A DNA stretch of 64,000 bases, taken from the NCBI RefSeq assembly GCF_901709675.1, contig NC_051095.1:15203456-15267455 (forward strand), given 5' to 3'. Within the stretch, counting starts at the first letter, position 1. Every line of letters begins with the position of its first letter. The DNA comes from Syngnathus acus (lineage: Eukaryota > Chordata > Actinopteri > Syngnathiformes > Syngnathidae). The notes beneath the pieces were generated by a model that was not told the origin of the DNA, ran no database searches, and saw nothing but the letters and a program-made list of their open reading frames with translations. A program made the translations under genes and the position numbers. Of this stretch, positions 21,531 to 36,049 are shown one piece after another.

Positions 21531-23509
21531 AACTGTAGTTGGTAAAGTTAACTTGTCATGAGGATCTTTGACTATATAGCGTTAAAGCACAATTCAGAGG
21601 TCATTTACATAGTTGTGATTGTGTTTACTATATGGAGACAAAGGTTCAAGTTTAATTGAAGGAGCAAATGGAAAGGACAAACCAAATGGAAAAGATAAAC
21701 AATGACAATGGACTCTTATGTAATAGTTTTAATGTCATGTAGTTCATCCAATTGGAGTGCCCGTAGCGTGACGTCATCGCACTGTTCTGCAATGCTGGGC
21801 CACACCATTAATATTTCCTACAGGAAATAAATGTGTGTAAAACTGTGATCATAAAGCATTTATTAACATGACATTCATAAATGTAAACATAAATTAATTG
21901 CTTTTTATGAATAAGGGCCTTGAGAAATGTGGTAAATTGCGGAGCAGCTCATTTTGCACTTTGTAGGAGGGGCATGTCCAAAAGGATTAATTTAGTATAC
22001 ATAATGTGATCTATCAAAGCTAATGTAATGTGCCTTCAGCTTTGAAAATTATTACTGCTACTGTGGTGTAATCGTGCATGAATAGGATGTCCGGATTATT
22101 TTCTAAAAAACAACAATTTTTGTGTGTTTAAAAAAAAACTCAACTTGGAGACAATGATAGTTAGATTTATCCTATGATTGTCATGAAATGAATTTCATCT
22201 GAGCTCTTTCAGATTTTTTAAAAAGTGGAGTTTCCTTTCAGTATTAAAGCAGACACATCTGTGTTGAAATGACACCACACAAGCTTATCAGCCATAAACC
22301 TCTGCCACCACTCGCTCACTGCTGACAGTCACCTCTCCTCTCCATTAGAACTCATGGGGCGCTGTGAAATGGGACAGGGCACAGGTCTCTATGACTAATG
22401 CATAACCCCCCACACAGAAAACCCATTTAGAGATTTTTATATGCAATGAGAAGTAGGGGCAAGTGTAAACTTTGGTGGGGGTTTATGTCTGGGGCTGAAA
22501 AATGTTTGCCTGCTCTCTCTTGCCTTACAGTGTTAGGTCGGGCATTTCTGAATCACAAGAACAGGTCAAGAACAGCATTGGCAGAGAGGAAACGGATGAT
22601 GAGTCCCATCATGCTTGTGTGGAATTGGAGCACAAAAGCACCGGTGAAGAAATGTAGCCAAGAGTGGGAGGTTGCAAAGGCTAGAGAGACAAAGAAATAA
22701 AGATGAAACCGAATTTGCTTAAGCCTTTTTGATCCAGCCGTGCTACCATAGTTACTGCTTGTTTGAAGCTATACGGAAGGGAATCAGACAGATTTGGGCA
22801 TATTCTCCCATTTATACTTCAGTCAGTTTCTTACGTGCACCAATTCCTTCATAATTTTCATGAGATATCTCAAAGGAGAGATACTGCAAGGTTTGGGGAA
22901 ATGGCCTCTTGCATCCCATAATGCCGCACAAGGAGCGCAAACGTCTTGTTACGCCCTTCCTGAATGTGTGCTAAATCTAGTAAAATACTAAAAGAAAGCA
23001 AACTCTACCCATGTGCACAGTTAGCGTGCTTGTGCTGGGAACAAAAGTAGGGCAATAAATGAGAAGTTAACGTGCGTAGTGGATCTGTACGTTATACTGA
23101 TCTTCGTCATTGATGTATGTGCAGCTCATCTACGATCTACTTTGAAGGAGCATGTTTTTTAATGACTTTTTAATAAATCCAATACAAGCAATTTAATCAG
23201 AATACTGCCTTCATAACTAAATACTTAGGAGACAGTGTAAATTGAGAGTTGACCAGGTTGCCAAGCAACGGCATGCGCAGGTGGCACATCAAAAACAATA
23301 AAAAATTCACAGCCCATTACTACAATAACACTGCTGCTTGTGATCAGCGTTTCAACTCAAAGTCTCATTAGCATGTGCTCCTCAAAAGTGAAGAAAAAAG
23401 TCCACTGGCGCTGATTCAGTCTGGAGCACAGAAATCCACTCCAGTCTATATTGGTACAGCAAGTGGTGTATAAATGAATCAAGTCAAACAATTGCTGACA
23501 AGACAGTGC
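21531..23509. other. Gene-poor spacer
   Basis: AT-rich sequence without convincing exons, RNA genes or classifiable repeats. Confidence 0.4.
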
Positions 23510-23795
23510 CCTGGTGCTTAAAACATCTGTCTCACAGTTCTCAGGTTCAGGGTTTGAATGAGGAGTTAATTAGCGTGTTCTTCCTTTACTGGGATTCTCT
23601 CCAGGTCCTATGTCTTGCCCGTATATTTGAAAAACGTGCATGTTGATTTCACTGAAAACTCTAGATTGCTCATTAGTGTAAATGTGAGTGTGAATGGTTG
23701 TTTGTCTACATGTGGATGGCAACTGGCTGGCAACCAGTAAACTGTGCACCATTTGACTCACCAAGACAAGCGGTATAGAAAATGGATGAATGACC
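23510..23795 (+). repeat. Old copy of the ATGGATGG-tailed dispersed repeat
   Basis: Runs from CCTGGTGCTTAAAACATCTG through TCTCACAGTTCTCAGG, GTGTGAATGGTTGTTTGTC and CAACTGGCTGGCAACC to the tail GAAAATGGATGAATGA. Order and orientation match the family consensus. Confidence 0.8.
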
Positions 23796-26700
23796 TGAAT
23801 CAGTACAGCCGCTAACAGATGGTACAGTCCTTATTACTTATGTTTGCCTTGGTAATAACAATCAATTATTAATCTTTCATAATGTACTTACACCATCAAA
23901 CCAAAAACTCTCATTACATTTCTCATTCAAAGTATGAAAAAGCAGATTAGCACATCATCATTCAGAGTAGTTAATCACAGTGATGGCTGACCTGAGTCAA
24001 CAGTGGATTATTGCAAAGCCTGCGTTGGGGAGACAATCAACCATTGTTTCAGCTGCCTGTCGGTTCCAGTTATGTTGCCACTGGAGAGTGGCGGCGGCCT
24101 GGTTGCTCACCTGGCAACTACTGTCAGCCGGCGGTCTGGAGAGGACGCGCACAAGCTGCTTGAGGTCATCGCAGGGCCAGTCCCCACACTCGTGCAGCTA
24201 AAATCATTTTGGGATCTCACAGGATACTAAAGCAAAAGTGACAGACGATACAGGAAATATCTCAGAGGTAATACCTTTGCAGATCACACATGCTTGTAGG
24301 AAAACTAATGTTCGGACTCACATTCATGTTTAGGGTCTTTAATCAGCCTAACATGCATGTTCTTGGAAAGTGACAGGAAGCCATAGTACCCTAGAGAACA
24401 ACTCCAAAGCATACATCCTCATAGCACACTTGTGCAAATAGCACTGCAGCTGTGTAAATTTCACAAACTTTGTCCCCAAATCATCATTTAAATGTTACAA
24501 TTGATGTAACTTTGTTTAGCTATGCTGGTGACATATGGTGGCAGGTGGAACAATGAAATGTTCAAAGTTACAATACAATTAGCCTGCGTAATCACCTGCT
24601 GCCATTTATATAATAACACAGTAACTGTTCTTTTGGATAAAATAAGTCAGGATATTACACTGAGACAGTTTGCTAATGAATTGAGGCAAGATCATCACGA
24701 CATCAGTTAATGTGTTCTTATAATATTTTTATTTGGTGGTGTGCTGTGAAATATTTAGACTGTAAAATAATGCCAAGCTGGGCATTCCAGTATAGTGAGG
24801 TCGTGTCCTTGGAGATGGCGACGTGGAAATGAGGTGGCAGAAAGTTGCTCTAAACTTACAGGGTTAGGGGTTAATTGTTAGGGTTGAGATTACAGTGAGG
24901 GTTGGGGCACAGGCAAGCAAATTCTGAGCTCCAGTTTTCTACTAGGTGGCACAACTACAGGGTAGTGGGAGAGCACACAAAAGCTCTCAGAGTCTCCAAG
25001 TGCACACTTAACGGCACATATGTGCTTCCGACATGTCGAGACTCTACTGCACGGTTGGCACGCTGCATTTAAATGGAATGAAAGGAACGGCATTGATTGT
25101 CCATGAGTGAAGTCAGATTGACCACTCCCACAGCAGCGCAGACCTCCCTACTTGCAGAGGCCCCGGTTTGGGCTCGTTTGCAAAATGCTCATCATTGGTT
25201 CCAACCCGCCGACGCACAAAGATAGGCCACGTGCCACACAGAGTTTAGCCTACACATGCCACAAAAGTAGAGACCTATATGTCGATAAAACCTGTTGTCA
25301 TTTTCAGCATTGTCGTTACTTTGAATTTACACCAAAAAGCCGAGGCCTGTTCAGTTGACAATATTATTTTATGTAGTGCACGTTTGACCATACATGTTTG
25401 CATGACAGGTCTTGTAACTAGCACAAGACAAGAGCTAATGGAATCGTGTCGATGCATTATTATTAGAGCCTTCCCGACACAGCATCCAAAGATGGCAAAC
25501 ATGCCTGTTCATAGCAATACAAGCTCATGCCTCAATGGGAGCATACAAGCGAATTAAAATCAAAATGCTACATACAGTAAAGTGTCTATACGGAATGAAC
25601 ACCACATTCTTTATGAGTGACCATTAGAGGAGGTGTGTCAGCTCCTAATGAAACTCATTAAAGAATAGAATTTAAATTCAGAAAGGTGCATCCGCAGTTA
25701 TGGCTTTACTTGCTAGTTAAATGTGTGATGCGGCTATTATCTGGATGTACAATGGAGGATCGTTCGCAGCCCTGTAGTGAACATAAATAAGCGGACACAA
25801 GTCAAAGAGACAAAAAGATGCATCCCTCAGCCGCACGAGTGACTGATTAGAAATTGTTGTTTTGGCAATTACAGGTCTTCCGTATCCATACAAGAACCAC
25901 CTAGGATACGAGATGTCAATTATATTAATCATCTTAATTACACTTAATTTTACTCATTTGTTACCATTATGTAATAACGGGGCGCTTAAATAACCCTGCG
26001 TAAGTATGTTATGAAGGAAGAAAGGAGTAACAGTACTCCCTGTCGGACGACTTCTGTGGCAAGTCTAGCGAGAGTGTGTTACGGTCTCAACACATCTGTT
26101 TATTTTCTTAGAGCTTTGTCAAAAGCCATGTGCTGCTTGGTCAGCCTGGCACGCAACAAACGTTGTGTCGGAGAGAAGCACATACAGGAAAAGAAAAAAA
26201 AAAATCTCCATCAAACCAGCAAAATGGTGCATATAGAACAAGTTACAGATCTTTGTGCTCAACTCGTGGAAAATGGGAGCAAAAACACAGGCGTTGTTTA
26301 CATTTTTGTTCACTATCTTTAGCTCTTTACAACAAACATTTTTAAAAAGCATGTGAAACAGGAAACATTACAGATTGAGTGCACTATGATATAAAATATC
26401 TTCATCCTCGCCTTCTTGCACAACAGCTGAGTTTAAGTGTGTAAGCTTCCAATGTGGCCGTTAAAAAGTCCAGTAAATCACTTCGTACGAGCTCTTAAAT
26501 GAGGAAACGGTCAACGTTTATCACGCGTAACGTTACTTTCATGGTATCAGAAAGTAGTGAACCATGTTTTTACTGCAGTCAGTCTGCCGTTTCGACATCC
26601 ACATCCTTTGGGAATTCACTCTTTGTGATATAGGCCCACGTCAGGACTGTGAATATTGACAGAAACATGTTCACAGTAGATCCTGCCAAAAAATAAGAAA

Positions 26701-29700
26701 TGCCGCTTTCCAAAACCCGTTGGATAGTAGTTTTGTCGTTCCACTTAATCTTCCCACTTTGTCATCCTCTTTTTCTTCTTCTTCATGGGTTTCTGTCGTG
26801 ACCAAGGGTCATGGATGAGTTTGTCTGGTTTTGATCATTTTCAGGACCAGCCTCTTTAATCACACACAATTACACACACAAAACACAGCCCAAATGATCC
26901 AGTAAATTACGGTACACAGCACGCACTTTTTCTTGCAGGTCTCACACGCACACTGAAAACAAGTGTCACATTTCATGAGCTGAACTAAATTGCTAAGCAT
27001 ATTTTTTTTTTCCGGCTTGCAGATGACTAATCTAAGAAAAAATAACACCGCTACTGTATGCTTATGAGATTACTGTATGAGAAAACTCTGGCACGGGTCA
27101 GGTAATATCAGTCCGTTTAAAATTTAATGACGAAATTAAGGTCTAATATTAGGTTATCTTTTTCATGTTTATTAAAGGGCACATTGGGGTCATTTTATGG
27201 AAAACATTTTTTGCATGTTTGTATAGTTGGGTCTCGGAAGTGACTGTATGGCCACCTATCAATTGTCAAATTAAACCACCAAATACATCGTATGTTATCT
27301 GCCTATTTCTAAAAAAAAAAAAAAAAATGGGTATTTGAGCTGACCATTCTGAATTATGCCAAATTCCAATTTCAGTTCCATACAAGGTGAAGGCCCATGC
27401 ATAGTTAAATTAACCAGCGGTGAATTCATTCAGGAGCGATCCGTTTGCAGTCTGGACGCAGATTGCCAAACATCTCCTACTTTGGAGGGAGACTCAGAGC
27501 TCTTCAATTGTGCAACAGAAAGTTGTTAGCGCTGGTAAAAACAAAAGAGGCAATATACCACACTGTTCCATACCGTGCCGTACCATAACAATCATGCAAA
27601 CGGGTGTCCATTTTCATAATCGACAGAAAGATACTTATCAATATATTGTGGACTTATCTTGTTTCTACTGCCTTCAAGTGGATAAAGAAACTCCCTCCGG
27701 CACTTAATTTGGTCTTTATGAAACAACGCATGTCAATCAAAAAAAGAAACTTACATCACTTCAAGAAGGACTGATGACAGACTGCAGACGAATCACATCA
27801 TGCAAACACACAGATGGATGGTGAGATTAGGGCGATTCGCAGTCAAAGCAAGTTGCTTTTTTTAGGTTGTTGACAGTTTTTTTTTTTTTTTGCAGTGCCG
27901 TTTGACAGGAAATGAAGTTAATTTAGGTAAAAAAAAAGAAAAGAAAAGTGTGGTCCGGATGTAATGGGAGGACCTTTTTTTTTTTTTATCTAACCATTTC
28001 TTATGTGCGTTTCTTATTCCATGTTTTCACATTTAGAAATCCTCCCTGGTAGCCAGATATTTAAAAATACATCATGGTTTTCAGACCCCCCTCACCCCAC
28101 CCCCTGTCAATGAATATTACCGGGCTGTTTCCTATTCCTTTCCTACATTAAATTTCCATATGGGAATACCCAGAGCACAATACAAGCTATTGAATACTGC
28201 TGGCACTGATTGATTTTTCAGTGTGTGCATGTGCTGGATTAGCATCATATGCCACTGGGATGATGCGGTGCCCGCTTCATGCTAATAATCAAAGAATGCT
28301 GACAAAAAAGTTCAGAGGCTGATGGGTTGCTATGACAATCCTGCCTATGAGAATCCTTTCCGCTTGTACGCAACTCTGCAACAGACAATCTGGTTTTTGC
28401 GTACACGTGTCCTTGTCGCAGCAAATAACGGCTATCGTGCTCATACCTTTGGGAATATTGTATGCTCTTGTCTTTGCCGCCAAGCGCTCGCACCACCTAT
28501 CACGCTAGGTTAGAGATGGAGCACAGTGACTTTATTCTAATTGGCAGATTCCCGTTGCACCTTGGCCTGATTGTGTGCAATGTGTAATGCATGAGGGGGC
28601 CTACCTGCTTTGGATTCCAACAAGCAATGGCACTGCCAGGCACTTAATTGCTTTAGTCCTCCAGCAGCTTGTTTGGCCATGAATTCCTATGAATGCCTAT
28701 GAATATGGACAAAATTGTCACTGATGATGGACTTGATGAAATGATTCTTTGTTGTGACCCTCATCAGAAGATATCATTGTGACGAGTAAAAAAAAAAAAA
28801 GAACTTGAAGATAAGGCAAAGGAGAATTAGATGTGGTGATTTTGAAGACGGGAATGCCGTTTCCTCTTGAGAGGCGATGACGATGTTACGTATTCATGCC
28901 GAGATGCAATGTATTACGCTGCTGGGAATCGCCTTAAGAGTAGAGGCAGAGTATAAAGAGGAGGATTTGCATGCATCACCAGCATAAAAGATTCATTTGA
29001 TAGAGGCAAGCCTACAGAGGGCTGGATCGGAGCGGTGCAAGCGGGCTGACAAAAAGCCGAGCTCATTTCAAACGCCATTTGATTGCTTTCCCACTGATCC
29101 ATATCGTAGTTCTTCTCAGGTTTGGAGATGAGCAAGGGATTGTGGGTGCTCTCTACTTCTCAGTTTTTTAGCCACCTGCGATGACACCAAGAATCTAATA
29201 TATTTATTTAATCTAAAATCTGTGCATCTACTGTGATCTACTATGCCGTCAATGGAAGAATCAGAATCAAGATCAACATGGTCAACGTTTCCATGACACA
29301 AATGGTGATAAGCCCATCCAAGATGGACCAATCGGAGGAAATGAGTGCTCTCAGAGTACTTCAATTCTTCGTGGTCAGCCTTGATCAAACTCCTGCTTCT
29401 TTTTCCCGTTGAACTTGAACTTACTTACTGCCTCAAGGGACTTAGGACATTTTGCAATAGCCATTTTCCCTTGAGCTCCAGGTTTTGAATTAGGGCATTG
29501 AATGCATACCCATTTGTCGAACCCAACCAGGGAAGCCTGAATTCAGCGACTTACCAGACACCAGGCTCTTTGGGTGGTACATCCCGAACAGGTCCTTAGG
29601 CAATTGCAGAAAATCGAAACACACTATCTTATTCTTCTAATAAGTGGTTTGCATCTTTTAAATGTAATATCTTAAGTCCTGCCCTCTGCAACTGTGGTTT

Positions 29701-32700
29701 GGGGGATTTTCTTTAAGGCTCTCGCACTGTTTGTGTCATCAAATGCAATCATGTTCCTTGGTTTAGTCGACATAATACACTAGTGGTTTCTTATATCCTC
29801 AAGATTTAGCAAATGGTTGTGCTGGCTATGGCCGATGTCATTTTTGCAACTGTTCTGATTTTTGCCCACCTTCTCAGTTTCACAGTTGGTTTTTCTCCTG
29901 CCGAAAGCTCTCTGTCCTTCATATGAGTACCACCTTTAAGTAGTCTAAATGTAGTATGCACAGGCAAAAACCCACATCTGAAACTGAGTGAAGCCTTATT
30001 TCATGTTTGAATACGCATCCGTCAGACATGCGTTTGTTCTTATCAAAAAATCAGTGGGCTCAAACAAAATGTTATATCTTCTATATCCAGTACCTGAGGG
30101 GAAAAAACTAAAATGTTTTTCTCTTGTCTCATAGTCACCTTTTGAGAGCTGCTACACGGAAGTGGCCTCAATATTGCAAAACCTTTGGAACATTTCCCCT
30201 GTTGCTAATCGCAATGGCGAAATACAAGGCGCTGCCCCACCTAAGACACAATCACAAACAATTTGTACTGTATCTAAAAGGGAGATAAACAATGTTCAAT
30301 TTGAGGTTCTTTAAATCTTTCTCAATTTGATAAGCCTGTCTTGTCAGCTACATGTAGTCAACTTGGAAGGTGCCTCAATGACAGACTAATAAGAGCAAAA
30401 GGCACACAAAGATGTTGACAGTCAGCTCAGGCGTGTTGTGAGATTTGTTTTGTTCATGATTCTTGTTTCCCAGGAAGCAGTGATCATGACACAACAGTGG
30501 TGTGAAATTGTTATTCATGCTTCTTCCTTGTCTTGTGCGTCTATTGGGTCAAATGGTCACTTTTAGTGTGAAATATGACACACGGCCTAACACAAAACAT
30601 GAAAGTGATAGTTAAGTTAGTTCTGCTTCTAAAAGCTGGCTATATTGTTGGAATGATAGGCTCATTAATTTGGAATGTATAATTAAGCTGCTAATTCACA
30701 CCTTCTAAACAAAAAGTCCAAAACAGAGAACCCAAAATGTGTTGCATCATCAGAGTTGAGTGAGACTTTTTCCAAAAGTCACATTAGAAAATTCTGAATT
30801 TGTGTCGTATTTCCTGGTTGTCTTTTGGCAGAATTTGCCATTTGGGGGGAGCGTAAAGTGACAGCCAGACAAAAAAGTCACATTTTCTGCAAAATACAGT
30901 GGTTAACTTTTCAGATTGGCTTAACATCATCAACAACATTTTTTAAATGTACAAAATGAACATTGGAAAATGTTCTAACTGCTTCTAAAATTCATAATTC
31001 AACTACCAGTATGCATGAAGTTTTATTGAAAAGGGCATCCTCTGTTGCAAAGATTAGATGAGATACGAATCCAAATGCTTGGTGCTAAAACCTAATAAAA
31101 ATAATACTTGAGAATTTATTTTTTATTTTTGGTGCAATAAAAACCTTTATTAACTTTCAAGGGAGACAGTGGATTACAATCATTTTGAACTTTTGTCTTG
31201 CATTGTCGAATATTGAATGAGAAAATGAGTCAGATGCATTGGTTATTTATAACATGTTGAATTGGTGCCTTTTTTTATAGTATGTGATGAGAAAAAGAAC
31301 ATCTTCATGTGACTTCTGTGAGGTGTATAAAAGTGGTTTGTTCTCTTTGCTGGTGAGCATGCAATAGCAAGCAGGCGACATATGTACATTGAACACTGAC
31401 AAAGGAAAGGTTCGGACAAGTATTTTAGATTCCCACCACGAATGAACTTGTGTGATTGCAAGATGCCGTCCCTGTGTCATTATGTGCACGAATAGACTAT
31501 ATAACAGGTCCTCTGTTAGAGCTCCGATCCTGCAATTTTGTTAGCTCAGTGAAAAGAGGCTATTTAAAAAATGGTCTGACTTGAAATTTCGCAAGAACTG
31601 GAAGATCCTTTCTTGTTCTGTGAAGGGATGCTCACTGTCTCATGTTATGAAGACCCCTATTAGGAATATCATTTTGGCAAGCAGAGACCACAGAAAGAAG
31701 AAACTTTCCATTTGATTGGCATTGTTGCCATTGTGAATTGAGTCAATAGTCAAGAGTTCATTCCTCTCTCGCGCTTGAGCTGATTAAGGGAAGGGTGTTA
31801 GATGAGGTGTGGCAAGGCAATGTCAAGAAAGTTCATGGTGCGTCGGGTGGTCATGGCTAAAATGACAAGGTGCAGACGGCTAAGCGGAGGCGAGGATAGC
31901 TCTGTTATGACAATGTTGGAACATATCTGAGCTGCTCCTCGCAGCAGCAGTGGATGGAATAGATAGAATAGATCAATGTCAGGATGAAGAGGTCGGCCTC
32001 ATTTTCAGCCAAAAACACGAGGTTGCACTGCAAAAAGCAAACAGATTCGGAAAGCAGTGTTTTTGCATTCATAGTTTGTGTAAAAAGAAGTGGAAATATA
32101 CACAGGAGAGGAATGAGGAAAGCCTCTCCAACGTCTCACTTGACAATGAATATGAGTATTAGTTGAGAAAAGATCATTTGCATCATCATATCACAATTTT
32201 AGGTCGACGGAGGATAATTGATGTTTGAATGGCAGTTCAATATCCCTCAAAGAATACAGCATAAATGTCAGTATAAATTCTGAAAAGAAAACTCTTTATG
32301 TTCAAAGACAAAAACTGACCGAAAATGCAAATGAATGTCTCATTTTCATTCCCCATAGTGGCGAACAATCAAACATTCAGTCGCCTCTAGGGGAAAACAA
32401 ATGAGTAATTCTGTTCATTTCACCATTGACTGTCTACTGCAGTGCCATCATCATCTCGATCATTATTACTCAGCCCATTTTTCTCCAAAAAGTTCTCCTC
32501 TCCCAGTTGAGTGCGCTCATCTGTCTCCGGCTTTCTCACAACTGCTGTCACTGCTGACGGCAGCTGCTGCGAGAAGCCCTGAGGGTGCTGACACTTCGCT
32601 TGGTCTTTTTTACTTGGGCTGAAACTTATTAAGACAAGCAAAATTTTGGATCAGTGAGTGGGCGGTAGTCTGTAAAATATTGTGTGATTGGGTACATGGT

Positions 32701-33536
32701 CCCAATGCAGTAATAAGCCAATGTGACATGAAGGCGCACCTTCAGCAGTAAATAACAAGATGCAATGTTGCTGCAGATGGTCAGAGAGGATCCACACTAA
32801 GCCACATCCTCAGAGTTCAATTAGAAAAAAAAACTTTGTCAGCACAGTCGCCATGTTTAGATGCCATATTTTTATCTGTGTCTGCTGCTTTCGGCTTGCA
32901 ATCTGTCAGCCACACATCATGGTTCAACAACTAGGAGCATGATTAAAAGAGCAGCAGAGAAGTATTTTGTTCTTCTCATTTTCCAGAGCTACATTTACAA
33001 GTCTAATTACAATGTACAATAGTTTACATTTTAGCCATGGCAGAATAGAACACGCACTTGCGAACAGAAAGTCTGAAGCTAAATTTAACAGTGGGCATGC
33101 TAAATGCCAGCAAAGCATCAAAATTCTTAATTATTATCTTCCTGGCAACGAGGACAACCTCCCGCCCCCCGAGCAAAGTTTTGTGAAAAGTGTTGTTTTA
33201 TGTAATTGCTAAGTGTATGTGTCCTACTTTACTGGTATTTCCCAAAATGAATGCCATGAAAAAGTTCCGTAAGAAAAACAAAGCAACATTGGTCTTAGAT
33301 TTTTGCATGGTAGTGTAGACTACATATTTACACATGGAAATTTATTAACCTAATATTATTCAAAGTTGGCATCTTCAACTCAAAGCAACTAGTCTTAAAA
33401 CACTGAACACTTTTGTTAAGTTAACCAAAAAGACAGCCGTGTATTTTATTGTGTAACCAAGAATTGACTTAGTGAATCACATCTCACATGCCACTTCCAC
33501 GTTTGGCTTATGAATTATACAATTGTATTTCATTAT
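23796..33536. other. Long gene-poor spacer
   Basis: About 9.7 kb without a supported gene. A reverse scrap of the dispersed-repeat family lies near 24310-24415, a telomere-like patch near 24855-24905, short A or T runs at 27310, 27880, 27975 and 28788, and an isolated minus-strand exon candidate at 26579-26682. At 29530-29620 the minus strand reads QLPKDLFGMYHPKSLVS before a GTAAGT, and at about 29400-29470 MAIAKCPKSLEAVSKFKF; these may be remnants of a decayed gene but are broken by stops. Confidence 0.35.
26579..26682 (-). other. Exon-like block, possible last exon of a membrane protein
   Basis: On the minus strand, TTATTTTTTGGCAG is a good acceptor. It is followed by 104 bases that, entered with two bases to complete a codon, read 33 codons to a TGA. 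The peptide has one hydrophobic segment (VNMFLSIFTVLTWAYI) and an acidic tail (SEFPKDVDVETAD), the look of a final transmembrane helix with a short cytosolic end. No partner exons at higher coordinates were recognised, so it may be chance or a relic. Confidence 0.25.
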
Positions 33537-33830
33537 ATCCATCCATCCATTTTCTGAACCACGGGGGTCGCGGGAGTGCTGGAGCCTATCCCAGCCGTCA
33601 TCGGGCAGTAGGCGGGGGACACCCTGAACCGGTCGCCAGCCAATCACAGGGCACACAGAGACAAACAACCATTTGCACTCGCACTCACACCTAGGGACAA
33701 TTTGGAGTCTTCAATCGGCCTACCAAGCATGTCTTTGGGATGTGGGAGGAAACCGGAGTGCCCGGAGAAAACCCACGCGGGCCCGGGGAGAACATGCAAA
33801 CTCCACACAGGGAGGGCCGGAGGTGGAAAT
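33537..33830 (-). repeat. ATGGATGG-tailed dispersed repeat, well preserved
   Basis: In reverse order: (ATCC)n and ATTTTCTGAACCACGGGGG, GTGCTGGAGCCTATCCCAGC, CGGTCGCCAGCCAATCACAG, CACACCTAGGGACAATTTGG, GATGTGGGAGGAAACCGGAG, AACATGCAAACTCCACACAG. The best copy in the window. The microsatellite end is the 3' tail, which suggests mobilisation by a LINE; the exact family name is uncertain. Confidence 0.9.
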
Positions 33831-36049
33831 GTTTTTTGCACAATGTCAACTGATGTGATGAAACCTGTTTCATTTCTTTTTTTCTAACTCAAACCTTGCA
33901 TGCAGCATGTCAACAGAGCCGCTTCAGAAGTTTCCGTCCTTCGTCCGTGATGGATTTGGGCTGTTTTCTTCTAAATTTAATGGTGCGTAAATCATCTGCC
34001 AATGTGCAGATTGGCACATCTGGCAGCTGGATTGTTAATCACTGCAGCTACAGGCGTGAAATGGATGAAATTACCTTGGTGACTGACGATCATTAAACCG
34101 TAATTGCAGGAAGTCGAAATGCAAAGTATCACTAAACACACATTACACGCACCGACGGCAAGGTTTGTAGGCCTTCGAGCGAAACAGAGAAAAATCTGAA
34201 ATGCTTAATGCATCGGTGAGTTTAACCTAAAAAAATGTGAGCAATTTCAAAATGTTTTCCAGCAGAAGTACAGCCACATGTGGGTGTAATCCATCCTCCA
34301 GGCACCAGGGAAGTCTGCAAAGTGCTCATGTCGCTGGTGTGGCGAAAGGGATTTCATTTTGGTGGTTCAAAACTGTCACTCACGCTCTATGTCACAGACA
34401 AATTGTCAACCTCATTAAATCAAATCATGAAAGTTAATCTTATATGAAAGGCATCTTTTCATTGACCACTTGACTCCCTCCCCCATGTCCAGTTCAATCT
34501 TCTCCCCTCTTACTCACCATTGTTTACCTGTCCCTGTTTGTGTCACATTCCTGTCTCTCCGCTCTCCCAAGCCGACTGCGGTTTTCCATCTGCCCCCTCC
34601 CCCTGTGCCTCAAGACCCCCTATCCACCGTTGTATAAGCTCACTTCCCAGTCTCAGTGGATTTGCAGCCTACTCGCTCAGCCACCAGTGTGGCATCGCAC
34701 CTCCGTCCACTTCACGACAAGTTATCATCACTCATGTCTGTACCTCCTGCATGATGGGTTGTTGACATGCTTTCCTTCACGTTTACACAATGCGTCACCT
34801 TATAGAGACAGAGCCGTGTTCAAAGTGTGCAACTACGTGAATGTTGCTCATGTCAACATATCTTGTTTAGTAAGATCTGAAATAATCACAAGTCATGATA
34901 TTAGGTACCATCCACACAATCTAAATCAAGAGCCTTATCAGTGCTAATATGAAGATGACAATGTTTTTATTATTATTATTATTATTTTTAGTATCGATAT
35001 CATTTATCATTTTTTTATTATTTTCTTTATTATTGTGGTTGCGGTTTGCAGTGATCAAGAATGGTATTGCCTCAAATCTTATATGAATATAGATTAAACC
35101 CTTGCCTACTCACAATTAACCTAAAACTATTCCTGTGTGTTACATGTAAGTCATATTCTGCACATGAACAACTCCCAAAGCTCCAGTATGCTGTTATCTT
35201 CATTAGTGGAGAACTACTTCTCTTCTGAAGCATTGACCCACAAAGAGAGTCCCAAGAGTCATTACACTGCATGTTTTATTTCACCCCCACACATTGCACG
35301 AGCTAGCAAAAACAACATTGTGCTACACACTTGTGAGTGCTGTTAATTTCTATCAACATGAGCACCTGTCATTCCCCACCCCGCAAAGACTTGAAAGCGT
35401 TTTGTCAGCCCACTGGCTTGCTTAAACACACTGTGTGCTATCAACCAATAATTTTAACAGCCCAACTCGACGATGATGGTGTGCATCACCTACAGGCTAG
35501 CCTCTGTCATAGAAGGAGAACATAACTGCTCATTAAAAAAATGTGTATTCCATACATCACCGGAAGAATGTGTTGGTCCATTAGCCAGCCAACTGTCAGG
35601 AATGTGAAGGTTGATAATAGTGCTGGTTTAGTACAACAACTACAATATATTGTGAGTTACATACAAAGATAAGACAATTTTGCGTGCAGGTTCTCCATAA
35701 TCGTAGGAGCTGCTGTGAAATGGTGTCGTAGAGTACTGGTGAGAATTTTAGCATTCAGAAAAATTGGATGCTCCTGTGTTAGATGAGTCAACTTTTCATG
35801 GCTTCATGTTTTTCATGAATTTATCTAACATTTTGAAAGTGAAAGATAACATTATCGTTGTAGTATGCGAGTAGCAGAAACAATTACACGCCAACACCAA
35901 TTTAACAAAGTTCTCATGGCTGACTGATTAGCCCGACTTCCTCATACTTAAAAGATGTGCGTTAAAATCCCAGCTCTGGACATCTTGTTTGAAGGTTTTG
36001 TTGCAACAATATTTTTCAACCATGTAAACTAGAATTCATTTGACTAGAG
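33831..36049. other. Gene-poor spacer
   Basis: No gene seen. A pyrimidine-rich stretch lies at 34470-34700, an (ATT)n run at about 34967-34990, and a fragment of the dispersed repeat (GACTGATTAGCCCGACTTCC) near 35925-36000. Confidence 0.4.

Noticed and set aside
23980-24230. Overlapping open frames (MLPLESGGGLVAHLATTV-like)
   Set aside because: Somewhat GC-richer, but two competing frames, no splice sites that fit and no known domain.
33477-33887. Overlapping open frames on both strands
   Set aside because: They lie in a copy of the ATGGATGG-tailed dispersed repeat.
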